Origin: Gammaproteobacteria bacterium
GTDB taxonomy: Bacteria; Pseudomonadota; Gammaproteobacteria; Pseudomonadales; Azotimanducaceae
DNA length: 28,054 nt
Direction of reading: 5' to 3'
Assembly (NCBI GenBank): GCA_003228415.1
Contig: QIDL01000190.1
Location: forward strand, 1 to 28,054
The translations under genes were made by a program, and so were the position numbers. Below are positions 15,626-23,599 of this stretch, in pieces (within the stretch, counting starts at the first letter, position 1; every line of letters begins with the position of its first letter). The notes under the pieces were generated by a model. The model ran no database searches. It was not told the origin of the DNA and saw only the letters and a program-made list of their open reading frames with translations.

Positions 15626-16199
15626 CGGTATCGGAATCGCCCCTTTCGTTGAGTGGAGGTCGAGCTTCCAGAAGCGCTTTGATCTGCTCATTGAGCGCGG
15701 CTTCGGCGGCGCTCAAAATTTCCGCCCGGAGTTCCTGCAGATGTGCTCGAATGGTTTTATGAAGCCACTCGGTGAGCGTGGCGTCGATACGAATCCGCAA
15801 CGCTTCATTCAATTCGTCGGTGTGTTCCGGTGTCCATTCATTGCGTTGCGCTTCGATAGCGCCCCGTGCTTCTGTCATCAGGTCTGCCGCGGTGCGCTGC
15901 CAGTCGTCGCCGAGCAATGCCTGAAAGAGATCTTCGTCCAGGCTGTCCTCGGTAGCATCCATGCCGGTATCCAGGTCGAGTGCAGGCCTCTCGAACGATG
16001 TTTCCTGGAGATCTATACCACCGTCCACTACGTCATCGAGAAGAGGCACGCGAGATTCCGCCGTGGCTTCCTCATCGACGGGCAGTTCCACATCGAGTAG
16101 TTCCCTGATCGACTCGAGATCAACGAGCAGCATGTCGGGTGACTGTTCGTCGACGTCAACCTGCCCACCGGTGTTGCTGGAATCGCTGGCCTTGCTCAT
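15618..16199 (-). CDS. Acidic hypothetical protein between holC and valS
   Basis: A 193-residue protein I do not recognise. The first half (about 1-105) is strongly acidic, rich in Asp/Glu/Ser/Thr and probably disordered. The second half (about 105-185) is predicted by eye to be helical and amphipathic (WQRTAADLMTEARGAIEAQ, then HLQELRAEILSAAEAALNEQ), suggesting a coiled coil. It has no signal peptide or membrane segment. Its ATG overlaps the holC stop by four bases (ATGA) and its stop overlaps the valS start by eight, so it is translated as part of the operon. Both overlaps and the absence of alternative frames with better codon sense argue it is real. Role unknown; an association with the replisome is only guilt by association with holC. 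Confidence 0.8.
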   Translation of the reverse strand: MSKASDSSNTGGQVDVDEQSPDMLLVDLESIRELLDVELPVDEEATAESRVPLLDDVVDGGIDLQETSFERPALDLDTGMDATEDSLDEDLFQALLGDDWQRTAADLMTEARGAIEAQRNEWTPEHTDELNEALRIRIDATLTEWLHKTIRAHLQELRAEILSAAEAALNEQIKALLEARPPLNERGDSDTDG

Positions 16200-16642
16200 G
16201 TTGCGGTCTGATCGGTTTCCCAGTCATCGAGTTCATGGTGGTATAGAGGAAAGCCCCGATCTCGATAGAACTTGTATCGATCGCGACCCTCTTCACGAGT
16301 GTCCTGCACCACGATTTCCGCAACTCGATCGAAGCGACCGAAGAATTCCGGTACGGTCCGCGTCAAGTTCACCAGAACGCCATCGTATCGTGGTGGCTCA
16401 CACCACGTCAGCACGATCGGTGCCACTCCGGATGCGCCATCGGATTGCGTGCAGTGCGGCAAGAATCGGCGATCGGGATAGTGCCACAATAACTCGTCGA
16501 CTTCGCTCGCCGCCTGTTCGTCGTCCGTGTGCATGATCACCTGATGCCCGGCGCGAACGGCTTTGGATGCGAGCCGACAGGCAAAGCGATAGAGCGCCGA
16601 TATCGCCACATCCTGCAAAACATAGAAGTCGACGCGGGTCAT
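16196..16642 (-). CDS. holC: DNA polymerase III subunit chi
   Basis: A 148-residue chi subunit of the clamp loader complex, which links the psi subunit to single-stranded DNA-binding protein. The N-terminus VDFYVLQD, then ACRLASKAVRAGHQVIMHTDD, LLWHYPDRRFLPH and the later LVNLTRTVPEFFGRFDRVAEIV are the expected HolC pattern; length matches E. coli chi (147). ATG at 16642 overlaps the pepA stop by four bases (ATGA). The pepA-holC-valS order is a widely conserved gammaproteobacterial arrangement and supports the call independently. Confidence 0.93.
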   Translation of the reverse strand: MTRVDFYVLQDVAISALYRFACRLASKAVRAGHQVIMHTDDEQAASEVDELLWHYPDRRFLPHCTQSDGASGVAPIVLTWCEPPRYDGVLVNLTRTVPEFFGRFDRVAEIVVQDTREEGRDRYKFYRDRGFPLYHHELDDWETDQTAT

Positions 16643-18105
16643 GCCTCAGCCTGATCGATGAGAAACCGAAACAGCATACCCAGCGGGCGGCCGGTCGCTC
16701 CGTTTTGTGGCCCGCCCGGGAAAGCCGTCCCGGCCACGTCGAGGTGCGCCCACTTCTGACCTTCGGTAAAGCGGCCCAGGAAGCAGGCGGCGACGATAGA
16801 GCCTGCGCCGCCTTTACCAATGTTCGAAACATCCGCGAACTGGCTTTTCAATCCCACCTGATACTCATCCCATAGCGGCATTCGCCAACCACGATCACCG
16901 CTCGCCTCTCCCGCCTCGAGCAGCGCGTTCGCGAGCGTATCGTCATTGGCATAGACGGCCGAGGCGTGTGCACCGAGTGCCATTATGGCGGCGCCGGTGA
17001 GGGTGGCAACATCGATCAGCACTTTCGGTTTGAAGCGTGCCGCATAGGCCAGGGCGTCACACAGAACCAGGCGACCTTCCGCATCGGTATTGAGAATTTC
17101 CACCGTCTTTCCGGAAAGCGTTTCAACGATGTCTCCCGGTCGCGTTGCACGACCGCTCGGCATGTTCTCGGCGGCTGCCACGATAGTGACCAGATTGATC
17201 GCCAGCCTGGCGTCGACGGCCGCTCTGGTTACACCGAGGACGTTCGCGGCGCCACACATATCGTATTTCATATCCTGCATGCCGCCCGAGGACTTCAGGT
17301 TGATGCCACCGGTATCAAAGGTAATCCCCTTGCCCACCAGGACGACGGGCGCATCGCTCGAGTTCCGAGCCCCTCGATAGCGAACGATGATCATCCTGCC
17401 GGGATTTTCGCTGCCCCGGGTCACGGCCATGAAGGCGCCCATGCCAAGCTCGCCCATCTTTTTTTCATCGAGGGAGGTGACCGTGACCTTGGGGTTGCGG
17501 CCCAGTTTTCTGGCTTCCTTGAGAAGGTAGGAGGGGTTGCAGACGTTGGGTGGCTGATTGGCCAGATCGCGTGCCCAGTCGAGACCCGCTTTGGCGCCCT
17601 GACCGTGACGCACCGCGCGGGCAACAGAACCGCGCGTTCGGGCATCGGCATGCAGGGCGACCGTGTTCAGGGAAATATCCCCATTCTTGCCGGGCTGCCT
17701 GTGCTGGTTGAAAGAATACAGAACGTTGGAAAGGGCGGAGAGGGACGCGCTGGCTTTCCAGTAGACATCTTCAGCTTTGACTCTGGTGCCCGTCAGAGCC
17801 CACAAAGCACTTTTTGCTTTGACGCTTTTCAGTCCAGTGGCAGTTGCCTTGACGGCTTTGCTGAAGTCTTCGCGTGTAACCGAAGCGCCAAGCCCGCCAA
17901 TCACCAACATTTTCTTGATTGGGCTCGAAGGACCAAGATTGACCAGATGTGTTTGACCGATTTTGTCATCGAAATCGGAGGTCGACGTCTCGAAGAAGCG
18001 CGCCGCGCCATGCTGCCTGGCGACTTGTTGGCATTGTTTCAGGTTCGCTATCAGACAATCGGTTCGGGATTCGGCGAGGGTGATGGTGGTGGTCGAATAC
18101 TTCAT
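16639..18105 (-). CDS. pepA: Leucyl (cytosol) aminopeptidase A, M17 family
   Basis: A 488-residue M17 metallopeptidase that removes N-terminal residues from peptides in the cytoplasm; in E. coli PepA also acts as a DNA-binding accessory factor in plasmid dimer resolution. The two-metal site is intact: Lys259 and Asp264 in VGKGITFDTGG, Asp282, then Asp341 and Glu343 in NTDAEGRL, with Arg345 and Lys271 completing the active site. The N-terminal regulatory domain (about 1-165) is diverged, as usual. ATG at 18105 is chosen; the upstream Shine-Dalgarno is weak. It is first gene of the leftward operon and is divergent from lptF with only 61 bp between start codons, an arrangement shared with many gammaproteobacteria. 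Confidence 0.96.
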   Translation of the reverse strand: MKYSTTTITLAESRTDCLIANLKQCQQVARQHGAARFFETSTSDFDDKIGQTHLVNLGPSSPIKKMLVIGGLGASVTREDFSKAVKATATGLKSVKAKSALWALTGTRVKAEDVYWKASASLSALSNVLYSFNQHRQPGKNGDISLNTVALHADARTRGSVARAVRHGQGAKAGLDWARDLANQPPNVCNPSYLLKEARKLGRNPKVTVTSLDEKKMGELGMGAFMAVTRGSENPGRMIIVRYRGARNSSDAPVVLVGKGITFDTGGINLKSSGGMQDMKYDMCGAANVLGVTRAAVDARLAINLVTIVAAAENMPSGRATRPGDIVETLSGKTVEILNTDAEGRLVLCDALAYAARFKPKVLIDVATLTGAAIMALGAHASAVYANDDTLANALLEAGEASGDRGWRMPLWDEYQVGLKSQFADVSNIGKGGAGSIVAACFLGRFTEGQKWAHLDVAGTAFPGGPQNGATGRPLGMLFRFLIDQAEA

Positions 18106-18166
18106 AATCAGGCTTTGCTTCAGGCTTATTCAATTTGGCGCGCAATTCTAAAGTAAAACAAGAACT

Positions 18167-19237
18167 ATGGTAGTCGCCGCACGTTACATCAATCGCGAGC
18201 TTGTGCTGGTTCTGCTGGTGGTGACTCTGGTCCTGCTGACCGTCACTGTGGGTGGCCGCTTCATCAGCTATCTGCAGGATGCGGCTCTCGGCAAGTATTC
18301 GGCGCAGAGTATCCTGATCATATTGTGGTATCGACTGCCCGGTTTCCTGCAGTTGCTGTTGCCGTTCGCCTTTTTCCTGTCGATATTGCTGACCCTGGGA
18401 CGAATGTATGCCGAGCAGGAGTTCGAAGTGTTGCGTAGCGGTGGCGTCAGCCCGGCCAGGCTCGTAACCTGGCTTGGCCCTGTCACTCTGATCGTTGGTT
18501 CTGCCGTTGGCTATTTCAGCCTGGTTCTGGCGCCGGCAAACGATCGGCTACTGACCGAATTCATTCGCGCTCAACGTGCCAATGCTCAATTCAACGTTGT
18601 TGCCCCGGGAATTTTTCACACCTATCAGCGTGGTCGGCGGGTGACCTATGCGGATGGGGTCAGCGAAGACCGGCTGGTGTTGAACGATGTATTCATGGCT
18701 CAGCTGCAGGCGGGCGAAGACATCGTGACCATTCGAGCCGAGGAGGGCGGTCAGCAGACCGACCCGCTGACCGGCGTTCGATATCTGGTGCTGGTGGATG
18801 GTATTCGCTACCGGGGTGAAAGCGGCCGCGCGGACTATCAGGTGGTCTCTTTCAAACGCCTCAAGCAGCGTCTGGAAGAGGCCCCGAAGAGTACCAGAGT
18901 CGGTATCGAAGCCCGAACCATGGAGGAATTGCTGGCCCGGCAGGATGCTGAAGCCCTGGCAGAGTTGCACTGGCGGATATCACTGCCGCTGGTGGTGGTC
19001 ATTGCGGCGATAGTGGGCATCGGGGTGGCCAGAACCAAACCGCGGCAGGGTCGCTTTGCCCGTGTGGTACCGGGACTGGCCCTTTTTATCGGCTACTATG
19101 CCGCCCTGGTATTCAACAAAGATGTGATCTCCGATGGGCTGTGGCCACCCGCTCTGGGCATGTGGGCGGTGCACGGATTGTTCTTCGTGCTCGGACTGGC
19201 GTTGATTCGAAACGCCGCTCTACCGGCCAGGGTCTGA
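18167..19237 (+). CDS. lptF: Lipopolysaccharide export permease LptF
   Basis: A 356-residue inner membrane subunit of the LptB2FGC ABC transporter that extracts lipopolysaccharide from the inner membrane and drives it over the Lpt bridge. Three hydrophobic helices at the N-terminal part (about 12-120), a periplasmic beta-jellyroll domain (about 125-260) and three C-terminal helices (about 265-352) follow the LptF/LptG fold. The coupling region EVLRSGGVSPARL (about 86-98) is typical. ATG at 18167 yields VAARYINREL directly before TM1. lptG begins two bases after the lptF stop, so the two are co-translated. lptB/lptC are elsewhere, as is normal. Confidence 0.95.
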   Translation: MVVAARYINRELVLVLLVVTLVLLTVTVGGRFISYLQDAALGKYSAQSILIILWYRLPGFLQLLLPFAFFLSILLTLGRMYAEQEFEVLRSGGVSPARLVTWLGPVTLIVGSAVGYFSLVLAPANDRLLTEFIRAQRANAQFNVVAPGIFHTYQRGRRVTYADGVSEDRLVLNDVFMAQLQAGEDIVTIRAEEGGQQTDPLTGVRYLVLVDGIRYRGESGRADYQVVSFKRLKQRLEEAPKSTRVGIEARTMEELLARQDAEALAELHWRISLPLVVVIAAIVGIGVARTKPRQGRFARVVPGLALFIGYYAALVFNKDVISDGLWPPALGMWAVHGLFFVLGLALIRNAALPARV

Positions 19238-19239
19238 GC

Positions 19240-20337
19240 ATGGCCATAGCAATTTCCCAGATGGATCGATATATCGGCACCTCGGTGTTACAGGCCACCG
19301 CCGTGGTGTTCCTGGCTTTTCTGGGGATCATGTCGTTGTTCGCGGTCCTGGAAGAACTGCGTGAGGAGAGTCCCGCTTACAGCTTCGGAGAAATGCTCTG
19401 GTTTGTGTGGATGACCACGCCCCGCCGCCTCTACGAAGTACTACCCTATGTGGTTTTCCTGGGTGCGCTGATCGGCCTCGGGAGTCTGGCCTCTCACTCT
19501 GAAATGGTGATATTCCGCACCGCCGGGGTGTCTCCGGGAAGGATTTTCCTTGGGGTTGCCTGGCCGGCGGCGTTGGTTTTCCTGTTCGGGCTGGTGATCG
19601 GAGAGTGGGTGGCTCCGCAGGGCGAAGAGCGTGCGAAAACCTTCAAGGCGATTGCACTCTCCGGGGCCAATGGCGAGTCAGATATCGTCAAGGTTTCTCG
19701 AGGCTACTGGTATCGGGAAGGCTCGATGATCATGCGGGTGGCCGAGCTTGGTGAGTCAGGCGGACTGCTGAAGATACAGCAGTACTGGTACGGCGAGCAT
19801 CAGCAGCTGGTCCGGACAGTGAAGGCTGAGCGTGCAGAATACATCACCGGCAGCGACCCCTACTGGCGTCTCCTCGATGTGGTTGAAACCCGGATGGAAG
19901 ATGACCAGTTGACTACGCGGGCGCTCGAGGAGCAGCGGTGGGAGGGGCAGGTGGACCCGCGGGTGCTGAGCATCAGGGTGCTGGTTGCGCCGAGGCAACT
20001 CTCTGTAAACGATCTTTATCGTCAGATCGCCTATATGGACCGGGAAGGGTTGAGCGCCGAAGTCTATCGGTTGGCCTATTGGACAAAAATATTCCAGCCA
20101 CTTTCGGTGCTGGGGCTGGCTCTGCTGGCGCTCGGGTTTGTCCTCGGGCCGCTGCGCGAAGTCGGCATGGGCGTTCGATTGAGTGTGGGGATTTTTGCAG
20201 GACTGGGGTTCAAGTACCTGCAGGATCTGTTTGCGCCGATGAGCATGGTTTACGATCTGCCGCCGGTACTTGCCGTGCTGCTGCCGATCGTTGTGTGCTG
20301 GGTGATCGGCGCTTGGGGGCTGTCACGGGTCCGCTGA
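19240..20337 (+). CDS. lptG: Lipopolysaccharide export permease LptG
   Basis: A 365-residue partner of LptF in the lipopolysaccharide exporter. It has the same plan: N-terminal helices (MDRYIGTSVLQATAVVFLAF; then LYEVLPYVVFLGALIGLGSL), the cytoplasmic coupling motif SEMVIFRTAGVSPGRI, a periplasmic jellyroll (about 130-270) and C-terminal helices. The open frame extends back to 19141, inside lptF, but ATG at 19240 is chosen because it lies two bases after the lptF stop and gives the expected N-terminus; ATG at 19261 (MDRYIG) is a less likely alternative. It ends 12 bp before the stop of the convergent RDD gene. Confidence 0.95.
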   Translation: MAIAISQMDRYIGTSVLQATAVVFLAFLGIMSLFAVLEELREESPAYSFGEMLWFVWMTTPRRLYEVLPYVVFLGALIGLGSLASHSEMVIFRTAGVSPGRIFLGVAWPAALVFLFGLVIGEWVAPQGEERAKTFKAIALSGANGESDIVKVSRGYWYREGSMIMRVAELGESGGLLKIQQYWYGEHQQLVRTVKAERAEYITGSDPYWRLLDVVETRMEDDQLTTRALEEQRWEGQVDPRVLSIRVLVAPRQLSVNDLYRQIAYMDREGLSAEVYRLAYWTKIFQPLSVLGLALLALGFVLGPLREVGMGVRLSVGIFAGLGFKYLQDLFAPMSMVYDLPPVLAVLLPIVVCWVIGAWGLSRVR

Positions 20338-20349
20338 ACCGGGTTCTCG

Positions 20350-20784
20350 TCAGCTACTGGTCTTCGGGGTGTTCTTCGGGGTGTACAGCACCACCGAATC
20401 AGAGAACAGGTCCGGCCAGCCGCGCTTGAGCGGATCGAAGAGTATCCACAGATAGCCAATACCCAGGCAGGCGAACGACGCCAGGGCGGCAACGAAGCGC
20501 AACACCACCTGGACAAGGGAAATTCGGACACCGCTGGTGGACTCCAGGGAGATGCGCCAGGCCAGCATACCCAGCGTCTGACCTCTGAAGACCCAGAAGT
20601 AGGCGAAAAATCCGAACAACTCCAGAAACAGCAGACTCTGGATGGTGGGGCCGGTGGCCGCAGCATTGGTGAAGGCCACCAGCGGAAACAAGGTGGCCAT
20701 CCATAGCGCCAGAATCAGCAGAGCATCATAGACCATTGCCCCAAGGCGTCGGAGCAGGCCAGCAGGAACGGAGTCTTGCGCCAC
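20350..20784 (-). CDS. RDD-family membrane protein
   Basis: A small (about 144-residue) inner membrane protein of the RDD family. The N-terminal Arg-Asp signature is seen as LLRRLGAMVYDALLIL (Arg12/13, Asp20) at the start of TM1, with GQTLGMLAWRISL between later helices and a C-terminal helix near GIGYLWILFDPLKRGWPDLF. About three to four transmembrane segments. GTG at 20784 is chosen: AGAGGA lies just upstream and overlaps the stop codon of the preceding thiolase-like gene. The frame is open back to 20901, but that part is antisense-type sequence over the thiolase-like gene. RDD proteins have no single agreed function (Na+/H+ exchange has been reported for some), so none is assigned. Confidence 0.85.
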   Translation of the reverse strand: MAQDSVPAGLLRRLGAMVYDALLILALWMATLFPLVAFTNAAATGPTIQSLLFLELFGFFAYFWVFRGQTLGMLAWRISLESTSGVRISLVQVVLRFVAALASFACLGIGYLWILFDPLKRGWPDLFSDSVVLYTPKNTPKTSS

Positions 20785-20792
20785 GGAATCCT

Positions 20793-22268
20793 CTAAAAAT
20801 GGGCGATGTTGTTGGCCAGCGAAACCGCTCTGCCGCAGAATTCTTCGCAAGCCATGGCGTCCAGCACCTCCCGGTCTTCCAGACTTGCCCAGACACGGCA
20901 ACCGTTGTCGGTCAGTGCGCTCAAATATGCTGTTTTCGGCTCTTCGGTCGAGGCGCCGTACATCACGGTGTAGCTCTCGACCCGGGCTACTCCCTGGTAG
21001 CCGTCCATGACCTCGCGGGTCGCGAACCGGTCGACCTCAGATTGCAGGTCCACGTGCTTAAAGGGTCTCCCTGGCGCCTCGGCCGCATAGACACCGAACG
21101 CGTGCTTCGCCAGATAACCGCCGTTGGCCGTGATCAGCCCTTTGCTGTCGGGTGCTTTCCGGAGTAATTCGACCATCCTGGCGATGGAGTGCATGACGTA
21201 GTTGTTCAACGGACCACCGGCAAAGGTCAAACCGCCGGTGATGGTCAGTGGCCGGGACAGATCCAGGCCGATCTCCCGCGCGCCCACCTGCACGGCCACG
21301 GGAAAGCAGCTGTAGACGTCTACATAGTCGAGTGTTTCGGGGGTCAGGTCTGCGAGTTCGAGTGCGCGCCGACCGGCCAGGCGGATGGCGGGTGACTCGT
21401 AAAAATTGTCTCTGTGGGACGCCAGATAGGCATCGTGAGCATCCGTCCCGGTCCAGGGGTAGACCCATCTGCTTTGATCGATACCGAGCGCGCGGGCCCT
21501 GGTCGTCGAGCACAGGATCAGAGCGGCTGCCTGATCCACATTGCTGTTTGAATTCATGAATTTTGGATAGGGGAAGGAAACGGGCCGATTCACCGCGGAA
21601 ACCGAACGAATCTCCTTCGCAGATTTGGCTTCGCGAATCCAGGCATGTGGATTTTCAGCCGCCACGGCGGAAAAACCCGCCCAGAGTTCGGAGATTCGCT
21701 TGACGTGCTCATCGATCGATTCGCCAAGGTGATGACGCAGTGCGTTCTCGAACATCGGGTAGACCTGAATCGGCTGGCTGATTCCGAGCTCCATCTCAAT
21801 CCGGTGGGCCATGGGAACATCCTCGCCGATCAGCAGATCCGGAGTTCCGGGTGCGCTCTGCCAGTCCAGATCGGTGCGCAGATTCAAACCTGCCTTGAGC
21901 GCCTTCGCCTGGGTATTGCCGCACTCTGCACCGGTAATCAGAATGATGTCGTGCCGGCCTGCTTGAATATCCAGCGCACTCTGGTTGACCGTGGATTGAA
22001 CGAAGTTGCCGCCGTAGGGCGTGATACAGGTCTGGGCACCCGGCACACCCAGTCTCTCACCGATGACTTTGGCGGGATTTTTGTATGGCCAGCGGCCGCG
22101 AACCACTCGGATGCTGCTTGCAGTGCTGAGCAGCCTGGCCGAGCCTGCGTCGGCGCCTGCCAGTTCCAGCGCCTCCAGCATCAGCGCAAGAGGTTCTTTG
22201 CTCTCTCTGGGATCGGAGGATCGTTGCTCCAACTGGGCGATTCCGACCAGTACCGGGGTTTGCATCAT
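20793..22268 (-). CDS. Thiolase-like protein (TLP1-type) lacking the catalytic cysteine
   Basis: A 491-residue protein of the thiolase superfamily, SCP2-thiolase/TLP1-like, usually annotated as acetyl-CoA acetyltransferase. It is longer than a normal thiolase, with an extra C-terminal domain (about 405-491, FKHVDLQSEVDRFATREV onward) typical of TLP1 proteins. Where true thiolases carry the nucleophilic Cys, this has TPYGGNFVQSTVNQSA (about 84-99), so no Cys is present there; where GHPxGxSG is expected it has GGLTFAGGPLNNYVMHS. A conserved GYLAKHAFGVYAAE follows. It therefore may bind CoA esters without standard thiolase chemistry. ATG at 22268; a second ATG one codon later is possible. It sits 28 nt downstream of tRNA-Leu in the same direction and directly upstream of the RDD gene (translationally linked). 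Confidence 0.9.
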   Translation of the reverse strand: MMQTPVLVGIAQLEQRSSDPRESKEPLALMLEALELAGADAGSARLLSTASSIRVVRGRWPYKNPAKVIGERLGVPGAQTCITPYGGNFVQSTVNQSALDIQAGRHDIILITGAECGNTQAKALKAGLNLRTDLDWQSAPGTPDLLIGEDVPMAHRIEMELGISQPIQVYPMFENALRHHLGESIDEHVKRISELWAGFSAVAAENPHAWIREAKSAKEIRSVSAVNRPVSFPYPKFMNSNSNVDQAAALILCSTTRARALGIDQSRWVYPWTGTDAHDAYLASHRDNFYESPAIRLAGRRALELADLTPETLDYVDVYSCFPVAVQVGAREIGLDLSRPLTITGGLTFAGGPLNNYVMHSIARMVELLRKAPDSKGLITANGGYLAKHAFGVYAAEAPGRPFKHVDLQSEVDRFATREVMDGYQGVARVESYTVMYGASTEEPKTAYLSALTDNGCRVWASLEDREVLDAMACEEFCGRAVSLANNIAHF

Positions 22269-22296
22269 GGTGCTCGACTGTCGAACAAAAGGAACA

Positions 22297-22383
22297 TGGT
22301 AGCTGGGGCGGGAGTCGAACCCGCACTTGGTTGCCCAAACTGGATTTTGAATCCAGCGCGTCTACCAGTTTCGCCACCCAGCC
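22297..22383 (-). tRNA. tRNA-Leu, anticodon CAA
   Basis: An 87-nt class II tRNA read from the minus strand. D-stem GCG/CGC with AAACTGGTAGA loop, anticodon stem CTGGA/TCCAG with loop TTCAAAA (anticodon CAA), a long variable arm with TTGG/CCAA stem, T-stem GCGGG/CCCGC with TTCGACT, and an encoded CCA end. The acceptor stem GGCTGGG pairs with CCCAGCT, so the terminal pair is G1-U72, where Leu tRNAs normally have G-C. It reads UUG codons. Leader upstream contains an AT-rich GATAAAAA stretch about 15 nt before the gene that may be the -10. Confidence 0.96.
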
Positions 22384-22469
22384 AGAAGGGTGGGGTTTTT
22401 ATCACATTCCCGCGTGGCCTTACCAGCGCGGTCCCGGAAAGGCGATGTGCGCGTGAGGTGTCATTCGAT

Positions 22470-22475
22470 TACAAT
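22470..22475 (+). promoter_or_regulatory. Candidate -10 element upstream of queA operon
   Basis: TACAAT matches 5/6 of the sigma70 -10 consensus in the 196-bp spacer between tRNA-Leu (divergent) and queA. No good -35 lies at 16-18 bp, so this is a weak call. The spacer otherwise shows no preQ1-riboswitch-like structure that I can see. Confidence 0.3.
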
Positions 22476-22579
22476 CCGCCGCCCCCTAAGCACCCGGATT
22501 CTAGCCGATTACAGCTCTGGCCGGTAAAGCCATGAAATCAAAACCCACACCGACAGTACCCGGCGCTGCAGCTGGAGCG

Positions 22580-23599
22580 ATGCGTAAAGAAGATTTTCGC
22601 TACGATCTGCCGGAACCGTTGATCGCCCAGCATCCCAGTGGTGATCGAGGCGCCAGTCGTCTACTGGCACTCGACGAGGACCGGCATCGGCATCTGTCAT
22701 TCACGGAACTTCCCGAATTGTTGAGAGCCGGGGATCTGCTCGTCGTCAACGATACCCGGGTCATCAAGGCGCGTCTCTGGGGATACAAGGACAGTGGTGG
22801 ACGCGCGGAGATTCTGGTTGAACGAATCGAGACCGATACTCTGGCACTCTGTCAGGTTCGCGTCAGCAAAAGGTTGCAGGCCGGGCGGACCCTGTTGATA
22901 GGGGAACACGTTCTGCGGGTCGTCGATAAAGCTGGCGAGTTCTATCGCCTCGAATTCCCGATATCGGTACTTGCGCTCCTGGAAGCGCACGGCAGTGTGC
23001 CGCTGCCTCCTTACATCCGGCGTGCTGCCGATGAGACAGACGAAGAGCGCTACCAGACCATCTGGAGTCAACGGCCTGGTGCCGTTGCGGCGCCGACCGC
23101 GGGCCTGCACTTTACCAGATCTCTTCTCGCAGACATTCGGGCCAGGGGCGTTGGCGTGGAGTCGATCACCCTGCACGTCGGGGCCGGGACGTTTCAGCCG
23201 GTACGAGTGAGTGATCTTGCCGAGCACACAATGCACAGCGAGCGCTATGTCATTTCAGATCGTTGTGCCGCTCGCGTGCAGACCGTCTCGAGCGAGGGCG
23301 GTCGGATCATCGCGGTAGGAACGACCGTCGTAAGGGCTCTGGAGTCGGCGGCTCGAACGCCGTCCCGACTGGAGGCCGGCGCCGGTGAGACGACTCTATT
23401 CATCACGCCTGGCTTTGACTTTCAGATAGTGGATGCGCTGGTGACGAACTTTCATCTGCCGGAGTCGACGCTGTTGATGCTGGTCTGCGCCTTTGGGGGA
23501 TACCACCGGGTACGGGCGGCTTACGAGGCAGCCGTAGCACAGAGCTACCGCTTTTTCAGCTACGGCGATGCTCTGTTTCTGGAGCGACCTTCACCGTGA
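22580..23599 (+). CDS. queA: S-adenosylmethionine:tRNA ribosyltransferase-isomerase
   Basis: A roughly 339-residue enzyme that transfers and isomerises the ribosyl moiety of AdoMet to preQ1-modified tRNA, giving epoxyqueuosine. Recognisable blocks are DFRYDLPEPLIAQHP at the N-terminus, LLVVNDTRVIKARLWG, RPGAVAAPTAGLHF, TLHVGAGTFQPVR, EHTMHSERY and NFHLPESTLLMLVCAFGGY. ATG at 22580 aligns with the conventional QueA start; an in-frame ATG at 22532 would add a 16-residue low-complexity leader and cannot be excluded, as neither has an ideal Shine-Dalgarno. Its stop overlaps the tgt GTG start by four bases (GTGA), so it heads the queA-tgt-yajC-secD-secF operon. Confidence 0.96.
   Translation: MRKEDFRYDLPEPLIAQHPSGDRGASRLLALDEDRHRHLSFTELPELLRAGDLLVVNDTRVIKARLWGYKDSGGRAEILVERIETDTLALCQVRVSKRLQAGRTLLIGEHVLRVVDKAGEFYRLEFPISVLALLEAHGSVPLPPYIRRAADETDEERYQTIWSQRPGAVAAPTAGLHFTRSLLADIRARGVGVESITLHVGAGTFQPVRVSDLAEHTMHSERYVISDRCAARVQTVSSEGGRIIAVGTTVVRALESAARTPSRLEAGAGETTLFITPGFDFQIVDALVTNFHLPESTLLMLVCAFGGYHRVRAAYEAAVAQSYRFFSYGDALFLERPSP

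Noticed and set aside
14606..15652. 348-codon plus-strand frame opposite valS
   Set aside because: Composition is a mirror of conserved ValS codons; no family resemblance.
18106..18166. Promoters in the pepA-lptF divergent spacer
   Set aside because: Two promoters must fit in or near these 61 bp, but I found no hexamer pair with acceptable match and spacing.
22384..22579. preQ1 riboswitch upstream of queA
   Set aside because: No compact hairpin plus A-rich tail pseudoknot pattern is visible; only a possible -10 element.
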